From Bernardetia sp. (GTDB lineage: Bacteria > Bacteroidota > Bacteroidia > Cytophagales > Bernardetiaceae), in the NCBI GenBank assembly GCA_020630575.1, contig JAHDBD010000004.1, positions 124,001 through 188,000 on the forward strand: a DNA stretch of 64,000 nucleotides, read 5' to 3'. Position 1 is the stretch's first letter. Each line of letters starts with the position of its first letter. Below, piece after piece: positions 27,901-36,167 of this stretch. Position numbers and translations under genes: made by a program. Below the pieces are notes generated by a model that saw only the letters and a program-made list of their open reading frames with translations, searched no databases and was not told the origin of the DNA.

Positions 27901-29950
27901 CACAACCATTGACTAGTAACATTGGATAACGCCCTTTATTGGCATATCCTAAACGAGAATCACTTGCTTTTCCTACTTCTATATCTGTAAAGTTTACACC
28001 TGCATGTCCGAAAAAAGTAATTAGAGAAAGCCCTTCATTAACTTCATCAGAAATATCAATAAATTCTACAAAATCAGTGGTTTTCTTGGAAAGTGTTGTT
28101 ACTTCTGCACCCAAGTATTGTCCTTCTGCTATACTTTCAAAACCTTCTACATATCTTTTAAAACTAGCATGTTCAGAAGGAGAATATCCTCCACTAAGAT
28201 GAAGAAGTCTTTTTCTCCAACTTTGATCACCTTCAATAGTTTCGTGTTCTTTTACCTTATTGAGATAATCTATCACTTGTTTTGGAGTGATAGCAGAAAG
28301 ACGAGCTGTAGCTAGTGCAGGCTCTAAACTTGCATTTCTGAGTCCTGCTGTAAGCATATGATCAGAACCTGGAAAGCCATAAGGCAAAATACTATTACTA
28401 TTAGGGTTCGTAATGAGTATTCCTGTACTTTTTCCTAAAATAAATAAAAATTTAGGGTCTCCATTTGTCAGCATATAATTTGCAAAACGACGAATAGACA
28501 GAGGGCTTGTTTCACCATAAGAAAATATATTATAAAGCTGATCTATTTCTACAATAAGAGGTGTATAACTTCCTCCCTCTTGACTAGCACGATAATCTGC
28601 GTATGCTTGTGCAGCATCAGGATATTCTCCAAAACCTTCTCTTAAATTTTTAGCAGTAAGAATAATATAATCTGCATCAAATATATTAATAGGTCTAAAA
28701 TTAGCTCTTGATATTGAAGCTAAAGAAACAGATTTGGCAGTTGAAACAGCATAAATAGTTCGTCTTGTTCCTGTATTAGGAACAATCATTGTTCTTTTAT
28801 CTTCTACACTATCTGCTTGAATCTCTATTACATTTTGAGGATTAGTAATATCAAAAAAGCGAACTGATGAAGTAGGATTTTCTATTTCAAGATATGATTT
28901 ACCTTGTAGGTTGGCTTGTAAATTAAATCTTTTGGCATTTTCTCCATTCATGCGAGTGGCTTGTGGATACTTTGTCCAACCTTCACAATAACTTATTCTA
29001 CCTCTTCCTGTCAAGTTATATAAATCTTCTGTAATAGTTGTTATTGAACCATCTTGAAAAACACCCAAAGAATCAGGTACTGACTCTGAACGCTCTACTA
29101 CTTGATAATTTTCAAATTCAACCTCATCGATTACCCTTCTAATTGAATTCATATTATAAACTAGTCGTACTTTATTAGGCTGATTGATACGTCCGACTAT
29201 TCTTATGCCCACTTCTGCTTCTACCAAACTATCTCCCACATAATCTACAACAGGTAGTACATCAATACGACGAGGATTATTCAGACCATTTGTAAGCATT
29301 ATACTTGCAAAGCCTTTTCCCTCTTCCCAATCACTCACTAAACACCCTCTCCCATCAGTCGAAAGAAAACTTAGTGGGTAAAGAGGTCCAAAAGTATAAT
29401 GAGTTGCGAGTGACTTTTGAGTTTCTTGAATATGAAAACGTTCAGCTTCTAAGCCTTGTGTATTTTGTTCATAATACTTTTGAGTACGTAATCCTTGTTC
29501 TGAAACACTTTTTGTATAAGTAAGAAAATAAACAGACGTATTTCCATATAAAGAAAATTCAGGCGTAGGTCGTCCATTCGGATCGGGGTAGAGAAGTTTA
29601 TCATGTTCGCTATCTCTTTTTTTTCCATAAAACTCTACATAATCTAACGAATCCAAACGTCCATCAATCTCACCTTCTACTTTTATTGGAATCTCTTTTC
29701 CGTGATAATACATTTGAAGACGACTAGGGTTTAGAGAAACGGGAATTCCTGCATCTACTAATTCTTGAAAGTTAATTCTGTATATACCATCTTCATTGAC
29801 AGTAATTTTATAATATACTTTATCATAATCTATCCAATCCATATACTGACTAAAATCAGATGGAGGAAAATAAAGTTGTGCATTTGCTTTATTAGAAAAG
29901 GAAAATAGTATTCCCAATACAAATAAAAATGAATATATATGTTTGTTCAT
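24944..29950 (-). CDS. porU: Type IX secretion system sortase PorU (C25 peptidase)
   Basis: Surface sortase of the type IX secretion system, 1668 aa, in the gingipain-type C25 family. It removes the C-terminal signal of T9SS cargo and attaches the cargo to the cell surface. A signal peptide (SFLFVLGILFSFSNKANA) precedes the N-terminal prodomain. The catalytic pair is visible: H649 in FFGHAGV and C683 in NGCGTGN. Downstream are several Ig-like and beta-rich regions, then its own T9SS-type tail with PYPNPFS and WDGTDEYGDKLANGVYLYKV near the end. It is longer than the P. gingivalis protein. It follows porV on the same strand with an 89-base gap, the usual porV-porU order. Confidence 0.95.
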   Translation of the reverse strand: MNKHIYSFLFVLGILFSFSNKANAQLYFPPSDFSQYMDWIDYDKVYYKITVNEDGIYRINFQELVDAGIPVSLNPSRLQMYYHGKEIPIKVEGEIDGRLDSLDYVEFYGKKRDSEHDKLLYPDPNGRPTPEFSLYGNTSVYFLTYTKSVSEQGLRTQKYYEQNTQGLEAERFHIQETQKSLATHYTFGPLYPLSFLSTDGRGCLVSDWEEGKGFASIMLTNGLNNPRRIDVLPVVDYVGDSLVEAEVGIRIVGRINQPNKVRLVYNMNSIRRVIDEVEFENYQVVERSESVPDSLGVFQDGSITTITEDLYNLTGRGRISYCEGWTKYPQATRMNGENAKRFNLQANLQGKSYLEIENPTSSVRFFDITNPQNVIEIQADSVEDKRTMIVPNTGTRRTIYAVSTAKSVSLASISRANFRPINIFDADYIILTAKNLREGFGEYPDAAQAYADYRASQEGGSYTPLIVEIDQLYNIFSYGETSPLSIRRFANYMLTNGDPKFLFILGKSTGILITNPNSNSILPYGFPGSDHMLTAGLRNASLEPALATARLSAITPKQVIDYLNKVKEHETIEGDQSWRKRLLHLSGGYSPSEHASFKRYVEGFESIAEGQYLGAEVTTLSKKTTDFVEFIDISDEVNEGLSLITFFGHAGVNFTDIEVGKASDSRLGYANKGRYPMLLVNGCGTGNPYGAQPSLAEDWTLTADKGAILFLSHGELGFSGQLRLYTQTFYEEAFTEKENLNLPIGEVMQKMLRTYMARNGVQNEIARAAAQQITLHGDPAVRLIPITKPDYMIDNSRVSLVPVENETFVNANSDKFRVKIAAKNLGIMDFNNKRITVRVRRTFPDGTADFYAVKDYPSIASEDTLYYDIFIGEDVKAKSIGLNKFEVFLDYFEEIDESDETNNSASFEYFMQRGTMITLAPKEYSIVNTTSPTLIAQNNNPFTDVRSYEYELDTTHLFNSSVKKSIVLQDYITTEWNVSLPTLRDSTVYYWRVRYAEPEGDDNPEWATSSFIYINNSPAGWSQSHVAQFEKATFEGVTYTEQTRKWEFKPYELNFEIQAAGWFSSQAGNYYIKMNGVELVNGDCYDNRLIALAIDQRTGTIYNPYPNEACGASLAATGIPPIFFQTNELNDYFNNLREGSYVIMMNSVTVSRTGSQLNRLVELGLSAEQNATLRALPDGSAFVIVGRKGAPAGSAMIVNLKTRNDVINETFTISGISDKGIVTSSLIGPAADWGNMFRKVRASGNDKWKIDVLGENFTGSQSILAQDVTQDNFQLSQINANQYPYLRLRATLSDSIDQTSPQLDRWQVIYREVPEGILLYDTLSYRQNTNLQVSAGDSVDIRFRFRNISGNDFVSPLVVRYTVRNATTGITTESYDTLSSLARNEELLFDAKFYSLEYFGDNLLTVFINPRIQGEQLYENNILQANFTVIPDNVNPVLDVAFDGIKIMDGDVISPTPLISIQLRDENKFLVRQDTVGINLYLSKCDSCERVRLNYDGQNVQYFASQDNNFRLEYRPERLEDGKYTLSVEAQDVSGNKAGAEDYKVNFEVINKSTLTHFYPYPNPFSTKMHFVFTLTGAEVPDDIRIQIMTITGKIVRTITKDELGAIRIGDNVTDFTWDGTDEYGDKLANGVYLYKVDIRDSQLNFEHRETAKDNLFKKNIGKIYIMR

Positions 29951-30040
29951 AGCTATGAATGAATATTTTGTAAACCTTAAATTTATTTTCGTTGTGATAT
30001 TTCTTTACTTGCTAATACTATAAATTAAAATACCTATAAT

Positions 30041-31228
30041 TTACTGTCCTTTTTTACTAGATGTTTTCAAGGAATTTATTTGTTGTTGATTAAACATAAA
30101 ACGAAGTGAAAAAACATGTGAATAAGGAACAACAGATTGGTCAAAAGCATTTGTAATTGCATAATCAATTACAAACTGTTTAACTACAATCCCTACGCCA
30201 AAGTTAGGTTGATATGTCCAAGATTTACTACGGTCAAAATCTGTAACTTGCTGAAAGTTACCTATTCCACCACGCAAATAAACTGTATTTTTGTAATCTA
30301 GCTCTACTCCAAAGGTGGGTGCAACAGAGGCAAAATCTCCTTTAATGACTGTATTTCTTTTTCCATCAAAAGTAGTTTCTAATCCTAAACTTCCCATAGC
30401 TCCAAATTGTTGATTTTTAGTGCGCCAAGGATAAGAAACTCCTAGTGTAACACGTGGAAGAGTTACTTCTAATGAGTTTGTCGGAATTTCATTTCCAGTT
30501 CTAGAAAACGTTTCTCTAACAGCATCACTATTGAAAGAATAGGCATTATATGTTCCTGTAATATCACGTCCCATAATTCCGATTTGCCAATTTTTTATTT
30601 GTGTTTGCATTCCTATATCAATTCCAAAGCCCCAAGAAGTAGCAAAAATCCCAGCCGAGCGATGTACTACTTTTGCATTTGCACCCAAATAAATAGGATA
30701 TTTTTTTTCTGCTCTATATTCTTTTTCTTCTGTTGCCTCTCTTTCTTTTATTTTCAAACTCATAGCCCGAGCATAGGAAAACATAAAAGCATAAGAAGCC
30801 TCTGCAAATGAACCTACATTATTATAATCTACATTTCCATTTTCATCTATCAAAAAACGTGTATCAGGAATATCATCAATACCAAAACGAATAACTGAAA
30901 AAGCAATTCTGTTGGTAGAATCAATCGCAGCCGAAAAGCCTGCATAATCATAGTTGGCAATTCCTCCAAAATAAGAAACATGCATGAGAGAGAGTTCGTA
31001 CTGTTCTCTTGAGCGTAAAAGCCCTGCTGGATTCCAATATGCAGCTGTTACATCATCTGTGAAAGACACAGGGGTTCCTGACATAGCAAGTCCTCTTGCC
31101 CCTACCCCAATAGCTAAAAACTCATTACTATACTTAGGAGCATTTTGAGCTGATGATGATGAAAAAAATACTAGTGCAATCAGAAGAGAGCCAAATAACT
31201 TTATATACAGAGTAGAAATAGAATTCAT
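30041..31228 (-). CDS. porV: Type IX secretion system outer-membrane shuttle PorV
   Basis: FadL-like 14-strand outer-membrane barrel that carries T9SS cargo from the translocon to PorU, 395 aa. A signal peptide (about residues 1-27, ending SSAQ) is followed by the typical NEFLAIGVGARGLAMSG, then AAYWNPAGL, both widely conserved in PorV/PorQ proteins. Aromatic-capped strands alternate to the end. It sits directly upstream of porU on one transcript; the TAnnTTTG box at 31312-31319 should drive both. Confidence 0.93.
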   Translation of the reverse strand: MNSISTLYIKLFGSLLIALVFFSSSSAQNAPKYSNEFLAIGVGARGLAMSGTPVSFTDDVTAAYWNPAGLLRSREQYELSLMHVSYFGGIANYDYAGFSAAIDSTNRIAFSVIRFGIDDIPDTRFLIDENGNVDYNNVGSFAEASYAFMFSYARAMSLKIKEREATEEKEYRAEKKYPIYLGANAKVVHRSAGIFATSWGFGIDIGMQTQIKNWQIGIMGRDITGTYNAYSFNSDAVRETFSRTGNEIPTNSLEVTLPRVTLGVSYPWRTKNQQFGAMGSLGLETTFDGKRNTVIKGDFASVAPTFGVELDYKNTVYLRGGIGNFQQVTDFDRSKSWTYQPNFGVGIVVKQFVIDYAITNAFDQSVVPYSHVFSLRFMFNQQQINSLKTSSKKGQ

Positions 31229-31311
31229 TAATTAATTAAAAAAATGGAATGATAATAAAAGACACGAATAGCTTTATAACTAGTTAGTTATTAAGGTAAA
31301 TACCTTATATA

Positions 31312-31345
31312 CAAAGATACACAAATCATTAAATTTTATTTTCAA
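31312..31345 (-). promoter_or_regulatory. Promoter of porV-porU
   Basis: On the minus strand TATCTTTG (31312-31319) fits the -7 consensus TAnnTTTG. A TTG at 31343-31345 can serve as the -33 element with a 23-base spacer, at the long end of the accepted range. The box is about 84 bases before the porV ATG. Confidence 0.55.
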
Positions 31346-31409
31346 TGGAAAGAATTAATAACTTATTTAACAATTTAAATTTTTTGTGCACAATTTATTT
31401 TAAATAGCA

Positions 31410-31446
31410 AAAGGCTTTCCAATACGAATAGTAGAAAGCCTTTTTT
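31410..31446 (-). terminator. Terminator after the coiled-coil gene
   Basis: Perfect arms aaaggctttc (31410-31419) and gaaagccttt (31434-31443) with T runs on both strands. It lies 29 bases beyond the stop of the gene at 31472. Confidence 0.75.
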
Positions 31447-31471
31447 TGTATAAAAATAGAACAAAGTAGGA

Positions 31472-31930
31472 TTAATCCCATTCTTTGTCTGAAAATTCTT
31501 CTTTCGCTTTACCTTTTGCATCAAACCATTCTGGTAAGCCATACGCATATCCTTTTTTACCAGGTACGTTGTAACTCTGAATACGGTCTTTGAGTTTGTA
31601 AAGTGCCGCAGACAATGCTCTATCTACTTGTATTGCACTACGATCACCAATACGGTCATCTTCAAAAGCTAAATCACGCATTTCATATTTGAATAAAAGC
31701 TCATTTTTTTCTTGTAATTTGTCTAGGATAAACTTCTCCCATTGGATACGTCCACGACGCATTCCTCTATCACCACTACCACTAAGGCTACTGTGTCTTT
31801 CTTCTCCTTTCAGACGTGCAAGCACAGCACGAATATCCTCTGATTCTTTGGTAATTGCAGCCAAACGACGCTCATAACGAGCAGTAATTTCTGCAAGTTG
31901 TTGTTCACTAAAATTGACAGATCTTGTCAT
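31472..31930 (-). CDS. Unknown protein: coiled coil plus winged-helix-like domain
   Basis: A 152-aa protein I do not recognise. Residues 5-45 form a charged coiled coil (EQQLAEITARYERRLAAITK). A flexible Gly/Ser/Arg segment near 48-60 (SGSGDRGMRRG) follows, then a compact domain whose pattern suggests a winged helix: WEKFILDKLQEKNELLFKYE, then RALSAALYKLKDRI and a beta-wing GKKGYAYGLPEWF. An acidic tail KAKEEFSDKEWD ends it. The HTH-like arrangement and the Arg-rich linker suggest DNA binding, but this is inference. It reads leftward, upstream of porV, ending in its own terminator. Confidence 0.55.
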   Translation of the reverse strand: MTRSVNFSEQQLAEITARYERRLAAITKESEDIRAVLARLKGEERHSSLSGSGDRGMRRGRIQWEKFILDKLQEKNELLFKYEMRDLAFEDDRIGDRSAIQVDRALSAALYKLKDRIQSYNVPGKKGYAYGLPEWFDAKGKAKEEFSDKEWD

Positions 31931-32714
31931 AACGGTAAAAAATTTGTGTGAAAATCAAGTTATTTTGGGTAAAAAAGCAAAAATTTTTCTCTTACTAAAA
32001 AATAACTGGGAATATTTAATAGAGACATTTGTATTCAATTTTAAATTCAAATTAAATATTTCTTTTTTTGCCTGTGAAGACACTTTATAATTCTATTTTT
32101 GTTTTTTTAATTTCGATAGTTTGATAAAAATATAAGGGGTATTTTCTCTCTTTTTAGAAATTAATCAACTAATTAAAGCAATATCATTTTTTATGTTTTA
32201 TATAAAAATGATATTCAAGAATATAATATATAAAATGACTTTGTTGTATGGCAAAAATAACAAAGTTTTTCTAATAACAATAGATTTTGTAAAATTTTTT
32301 TAAGATTTTTGATTTTTATTTTATTTTCATTAAATACAACCTAGCTTTTATACTTTAGCTATACATACATCTATTCTTTTATATTTTAATAGTTTTGTGA
32401 AACCAAAATAGAAAAATCGCCTTTTATTTTAAATTTTCTATAACAAAACTCCTGTTTTTCTAAAGTGCTTTAGCTGACAAGAACATATTTATTTACCTTA
32501 TTTAATGATCGATAGAATATCTTGCCTCTAAATTAGAAGTGAATAGAAAAATCTGTCTATTTTAATATACTAATTCAGGAAAAAAGAGATTTTGAAAATT
32601 TATTCATAAGCAGTTTTATAAAACTTTTTCTTATATTTTAGCTTTATTGTAATGGGATTTAACAATTCTATTTTTTAACCTTATTTTTTCAAGATTTAAT
32701 TTTTATTTTTCATT
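31931..32714. other. 784-base AT-rich divergent region, nothing recognised
   Basis: The region between the coiled-coil gene and the Kbp gene is almost pure A/T and has no coding ORF longer than about 36 codons that looks real. No repeat, RNA gene or clear -7/-33 pair was found. It may simply hold two divergent promoters. Confidence 0.5.
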
Positions 32715-33206
32715 ATGGGATTATTTTCATTTATTAAAGAAGCAGGAGCAAAAGTATTTGGCAAAAAAGAGGAAAAAAGACAAGCTCCAGACCCTCAAAT
32801 TGCAAAGCACATAGAAGAAGAACAAAAAGTAGAAAAGTCTAAATTAGAGTCTTTACGAGATCAAGTATTAGCTCTCAATATTCCTATCGAAAACATGAAT
32901 CTTTCTTTTGGACAATCTGTGACTGTAACAGGAAAAACACAAACAAATGCAGAGCGTGAAAAAATTATTTTAGCTATCGGAAATGTAGAAGGAGTTTCTA
33001 TTGTAGAAGATAAAATTGAAGTTGTACAAGCAGAGCAAGAAGCTCAATTTTATACTGTCAAAAAAGGGGATAGCTTATCCAAAATTGCAGGAGAGTTTTA
33101 TGATAATGTAAAAGCATATCCTATAATTTTTGAAGCAAATCAACCAATGCTTAAAGACCCTAGTTTGATTTATCCAGGTCAAGTATTGCGTATTCCTGCA
33201 CAATAA
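32715..33206 (+). CDS. kbp: BON-LysM protein (Kbp/YgaU-like)
   Basis: A 163-aa cytoplasmic protein homologous in layout to E. coli Kbp/YgaU, a potassium-binding BON-LysM protein. It opens MGLFSFIKEAGAKVFGKKEE as YgaU does, has a BON domain over about residues 45-105 (FGQSVTVTGKTQTNAEREK, then VEGVSIVEDKIEVV) and a LysM domain over 112-161 (FYTVKKGDSLSKIAGEFYDN, then MLKDPSLIYPGQVLRIPAQ). There is no signal peptide. It ends in a clear terminator. The K-binding role is known for E. coli and only inferred here. Confidence 0.88.
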   Translation: MGLFSFIKEAGAKVFGKKEEKRQAPDPQIAKHIEEEQKVEKSKLESLRDQVLALNIPIENMNLSFGQSVTVTGKTQTNAEREKIILAIGNVEGVSIVEDKIEVVQAEQEAQFYTVKKGDSLSKIAGEFYDNVKAYPIIFEANQPMLKDPSLIYPGQVLRIPAQ

Positions 33207-33306
33207 TTTCGAATCTTTTTTCATTAAAAAAAACGTAGTAGTATAATTACAAAAAATATTAAAATTGCAAAACTAATATTTTTTTATATCAATAAAAAGA
33301 CTATCA

Positions 33307-33341
33307 TAAAACAGGCTGATTTAAAAAGTTAGCCTGTTTTA
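33307..33341 (+). terminator. kbp terminator
   Basis: Perfect 11-bp arms taaaacaggct (33307-33317) and agcctgtttta (33331-33341), followed by a T-rich stretch, 101 bases beyond the kbp stop. Confidence 0.7.
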
Positions 33342-33515
33342 TTTTATATAATAATCAATTATAGATTGGGTTTTAATAATACCTAATCTTATATTTAGAA
33401 ATTTTAATACCTAAACTAAAAATAAAAGCGTTCCCAAAAAACCATTTAAGTCATTTTTCTCTTATATTTATCTTACTAAATTTCTATATAGCTCACTCAT
33501 TTATACTATTTTACT

Positions 33516-34409
33516 TTGAAAACTACTTATTTTACTTTCTTCATCATAATTGCTATAATTTTCACTTCTTCTTCTTCTTGTGTTGCTCAACAAGTTAGCG
33601 ATATTCAAACTGTTGTGCCTATCAAAATACCTGATACAGTTATGTTTGCAGGGGAAAGAATTCCTTTAGAAGATGAAGACATAAAAGAACGATTAGATAG
33701 AGAACTTATTTCTATTGTATATGGACATGCTTATACGATGCTTTTATTGAAGCGTTCGGGTAAGTGGCGCAAACCACTGGAGGACAGCCTTACAAAATAC
33801 GGAATTCATAAAGATTTTTTCTATTTAGCAATTGCAGAAAGTAGCCTTGAACCAATGATAAAATCGAATAGAGATGCTTTAGGAACATGGCAGTTTTTGG
33901 AAGAAACAGGAAAGCAGTTTGGACTAATTGTAAATGATAATATTGATGAAAGGCAAGACCCATTGAAATCTTGTGTAGCAGCAACTAAATATTTTAATCA
34001 AGCCTACAAAAAATTTGGGACATGGGCAGCCGTTGCAGCTTCGTATAATAGAGGAATGGCAGGTTTAGAAAAAGCAATGGATAATCAGGGAACACGAAAT
34101 TATTATGATTTATTCCTCAATGCAGAAACTTCTCGTTATGTACTTCGAATTGCAGCCTTAAAAATGGTCTTAGAAAATCCTAAAAAATATGGTTATTGTA
34201 TAGAAGAGTATGAATATTATGATACTTTTGAGTTTGATGAAATAAAAATTACAGAGAATATTGAGAGCGTTCCAGAATGGGCAAAAAAACATGGAATGAC
34301 TTACAAAGAATTTCGTTTGTACAATCCTGCCATTGCAATTAATGACAATGAATATAATTTTGTAGTTCCTAAAGGGGGTTATGTCTTTCGTGTGAAGAAA
34401 AAGAAATAG
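33516..34409 (+). CDS. Lytic murein transglycosylase, MltD/SLT type
   Basis: Exported GH23-type enzyme that cleaves the glycan strand of peptidoglycan, 297 aa. The start is TTG at 33516; it is needed to keep the signal peptide MKTTYFTFFIIIAIIFTS, and no in-frame ATG precedes MFAGERIP. The catalytic Glu is E108 in FYLAIAESSLEP; the usual GTWQFLEETGKQFGL and AAVAASYNRGMAGLEKAM blocks follow. The C-terminal segment (WAKKHGMTYKEFRLYNPAI, then VPKGGYVFRVKKK) looks like one LysM repeat, fewer than in E. coli MltD. It converges on the gene at 34472 with a hairpin in between. Confidence 0.88.
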   Translation: MKTTYFTFFIIIAIIFTSSSSCVAQQVSDIQTVVPIKIPDTVMFAGERIPLEDEDIKERLDRELISIVYGHAYTMLLLKRSGKWRKPLEDSLTKYGIHKDFFYLAIAESSLEPMIKSNRDALGTWQFLEETGKQFGLIVNDNIDERQDPLKSCVAATKYFNQAYKKFGTWAAVAASYNRGMAGLEKAMDNQGTRNYYDLFLNAETSRYVLRIAALKMVLENPKKYGYCIEEYEYYDTFEFDEIKITENIESVPEWAKKHGMTYKEFRLYNPAIAINDNEYNFVVPKGGYVFRVKKKK

Positions 34410-34416
34410 TTCTTAA

Positions 34417-34451
34417 CCTTATCAATATAGGTTTATAGAATATTGATAAGG
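34417..34451. terminator. Convergent hairpin (transglycosylase / TPR protein)
   Basis: Perfect 12-bp arms ccttatcaatat (34417-34428) and atattgataagg (34440-34451). T runs beside the stem are weak, so it is a likely but imperfect terminator for either strand. Confidence 0.55.
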
Positions 34452-34471
34452 GAAATTATATTTTCAACTAT

Positions 34472-35944
34472 CTAATCTGTAATCTTCCACCTACTCTCCC
34501 CTCTTTCTGTATGTGCAACTATTTCGTTGCTTTCCAAATCAAAATAGGCATTGTTTAGAAAAGGTTGATGTTCATTTGTTCGTAGAGATTTGATTACTAC
34601 TTTACTTCTAGTATCATACAAATGAAGTATTTTATCTTCGCTTTGAGTTAGGAAATATCTTCCATCATCACTCAAAATTACTTTTTCATTTTCTTTAAAG
34701 TGGAATGTAGAAAACTCATTTACCTGTCTTGCTCCTCGTGTATCTAAAGTATAATAATAAATCTTATTTCCTTTACTGGTTACAGAAATAGATTCATATC
34801 TAAACATTTTTTCATCTATTTTTTCCTTTTCATTATCATTTAGTTTTTCAAATTCCCTCAAAAATAATTCTCCATAAACAAAAACTGCTTGTGGCATTTT
34901 TGCACCTTGAAAAGTATTGAGAAGTTTTCCTATTTTACTATCTTGTTCCTTTATTTCATCAACTCTTTTAAATTCTTCCTTATCTAGGTGTTTATGATTT
35001 GATTCTATAAGCCATTTTGGTTCTTTATCATTTTTTAATCCTTTTTCTTTCAAACTTCTAAGCTCCACAAGTCCACTTTCATAACTCAAAAGAAGCTCTG
35101 TTTTTTGTAAATTCTCTACCCAAAAATAGAGTTTTTCATCTTTATTTATAAACTCTTCCCACTCTTTTGGATATTCTTTCAAAATGGAATTTGATAGTTC
35201 TGTTTCTAAATCTTCTTTGTTTATAAATGACGTTGGAGGCTCAGCTTGTGCTTGCGTGATAAGAGAAAGCTGTTTTGTCGGATAATCTGAATTGGGTTTA
35301 TACTTTACAGCTTTTTTATACCAATATTTTGCATCTTTATAATTCTGTATTTTGAAAAAACGATCTGCTTCTTCCAAAGCTAATAAATACTCATTTTCAA
35401 GTTGCTCTAAAAGATGCAAAGCTTCTGTATTACTTGGGTTTATGTTTAGAGCTTTTATATAAAAACTTTCAGCTTTTGTGTAATCTTGTACCTTATAATA
35501 TTCTTTTCCATTATTTATATAGTGCTTTTCTGTAATTGTAATTCCCTGAACACTCATTGATTTTGCTGGCGAAGTAAGTGCATTGATTGCCATTCCCATC
35601 ATTCCAAAAACACTACCCAAAACAAAAATAGCTATCAAAACTCCTCCAGAATGTTTTTTGTAAAAGGCTACTTTTTTCCTTTTCTCAATTTTCTTTCTGT
35701 CTAACGAAAGCGCACGCAAAGCAGGCACTTTTTTGAGAGTCTGAGACTGATGACAGTGTGAACGACCAATATATTCCCAAGAATCTACCATAAAAGCCGA
35801 CTTACAGACACTACAAAACACTACTTCATCACCTTCTTCTATAATCTCATGGGTGATAGAATCTTGTCTTTTTTGAGCAAGAAAATGAGCATGTTTATTT
35901 TTATCTATAAAATGAGAATAAATTTTTGACGTAGATTTTTTCAT
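34472..35944 (-). CDS. Zinc-knuckle, single-TM, TPR protein of unknown function
   Basis: This 490-aa protein has an unusual order. Residues 40-65 form a likely zinc knuckle (FCSVCKSAFMVDSW, then GRSHCHQ; CxxC with H/C/H). One TM helix follows near residues 100-120 (SGGVLIAIFVLGSVFGMMGM). The C-terminal side has at least two TPR motifs (about 145-215, with NGKEYYKVQDYTKAESFYIK and YKDAKYWYKKAVKYKPNS), and a region of beta-rich short strands at 380-490 (ILSDDGRYFLTQSEDKILHL), suggestive of a WD/PQQ-like propeller remnant. It is hydrophobic only once, so the zinc knuckle is probably cytoplasmic. I do not know the family. Confidence 0.55.
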   Translation of the reverse strand: MKKSTSKIYSHFIDKNKHAHFLAQKRQDSITHEIIEEGDEVVFCSVCKSAFMVDSWEYIGRSHCHQSQTLKKVPALRALSLDRKKIEKRKKVAFYKKHSGGVLIAIFVLGSVFGMMGMAINALTSPAKSMSVQGITITEKHYINNGKEYYKVQDYTKAESFYIKALNINPSNTEALHLLEQLENEYLLALEEADRFFKIQNYKDAKYWYKKAVKYKPNSDYPTKQLSLITQAQAEPPTSFINKEDLETELSNSILKEYPKEWEEFINKDEKLYFWVENLQKTELLLSYESGLVELRSLKEKGLKNDKEPKWLIESNHKHLDKEEFKRVDEIKEQDSKIGKLLNTFQGAKMPQAVFVYGELFLREFEKLNDNEKEKIDEKMFRYESISVTSKGNKIYYYTLDTRGARQVNEFSTFHFKENEKVILSDDGRYFLTQSEDKILHLYDTRSKVVIKSLRTNEHQPFLNNAYFDLESNEIVAHTERGESRWKITD

Positions 35945-36167
35945 AATGGGGATATTTTTTCAATTCCTTTTCTACTAGCTCTGACTAAAACACTAACTTT
36001 AATCTCTTAATTAGTTTATAGACAAAGAGTTAATAAAAACAAAACGTAGTAAATTAGGTACGATTTAATACAACTATCTGTTTCAGTTTTATTAAAAATA
36101 ATGATTTTATAATAAAAAGCGACTTCTAAAATACTTCAATAAAATAATTATATAATCAAAATTACTC

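Noticed and set aside
32193-32303. 36-codon ORF in the 784-base gap
   Set aside because: Met/Ile/Lys/Phe-only composition, no conservation argument available, no terminator after it.
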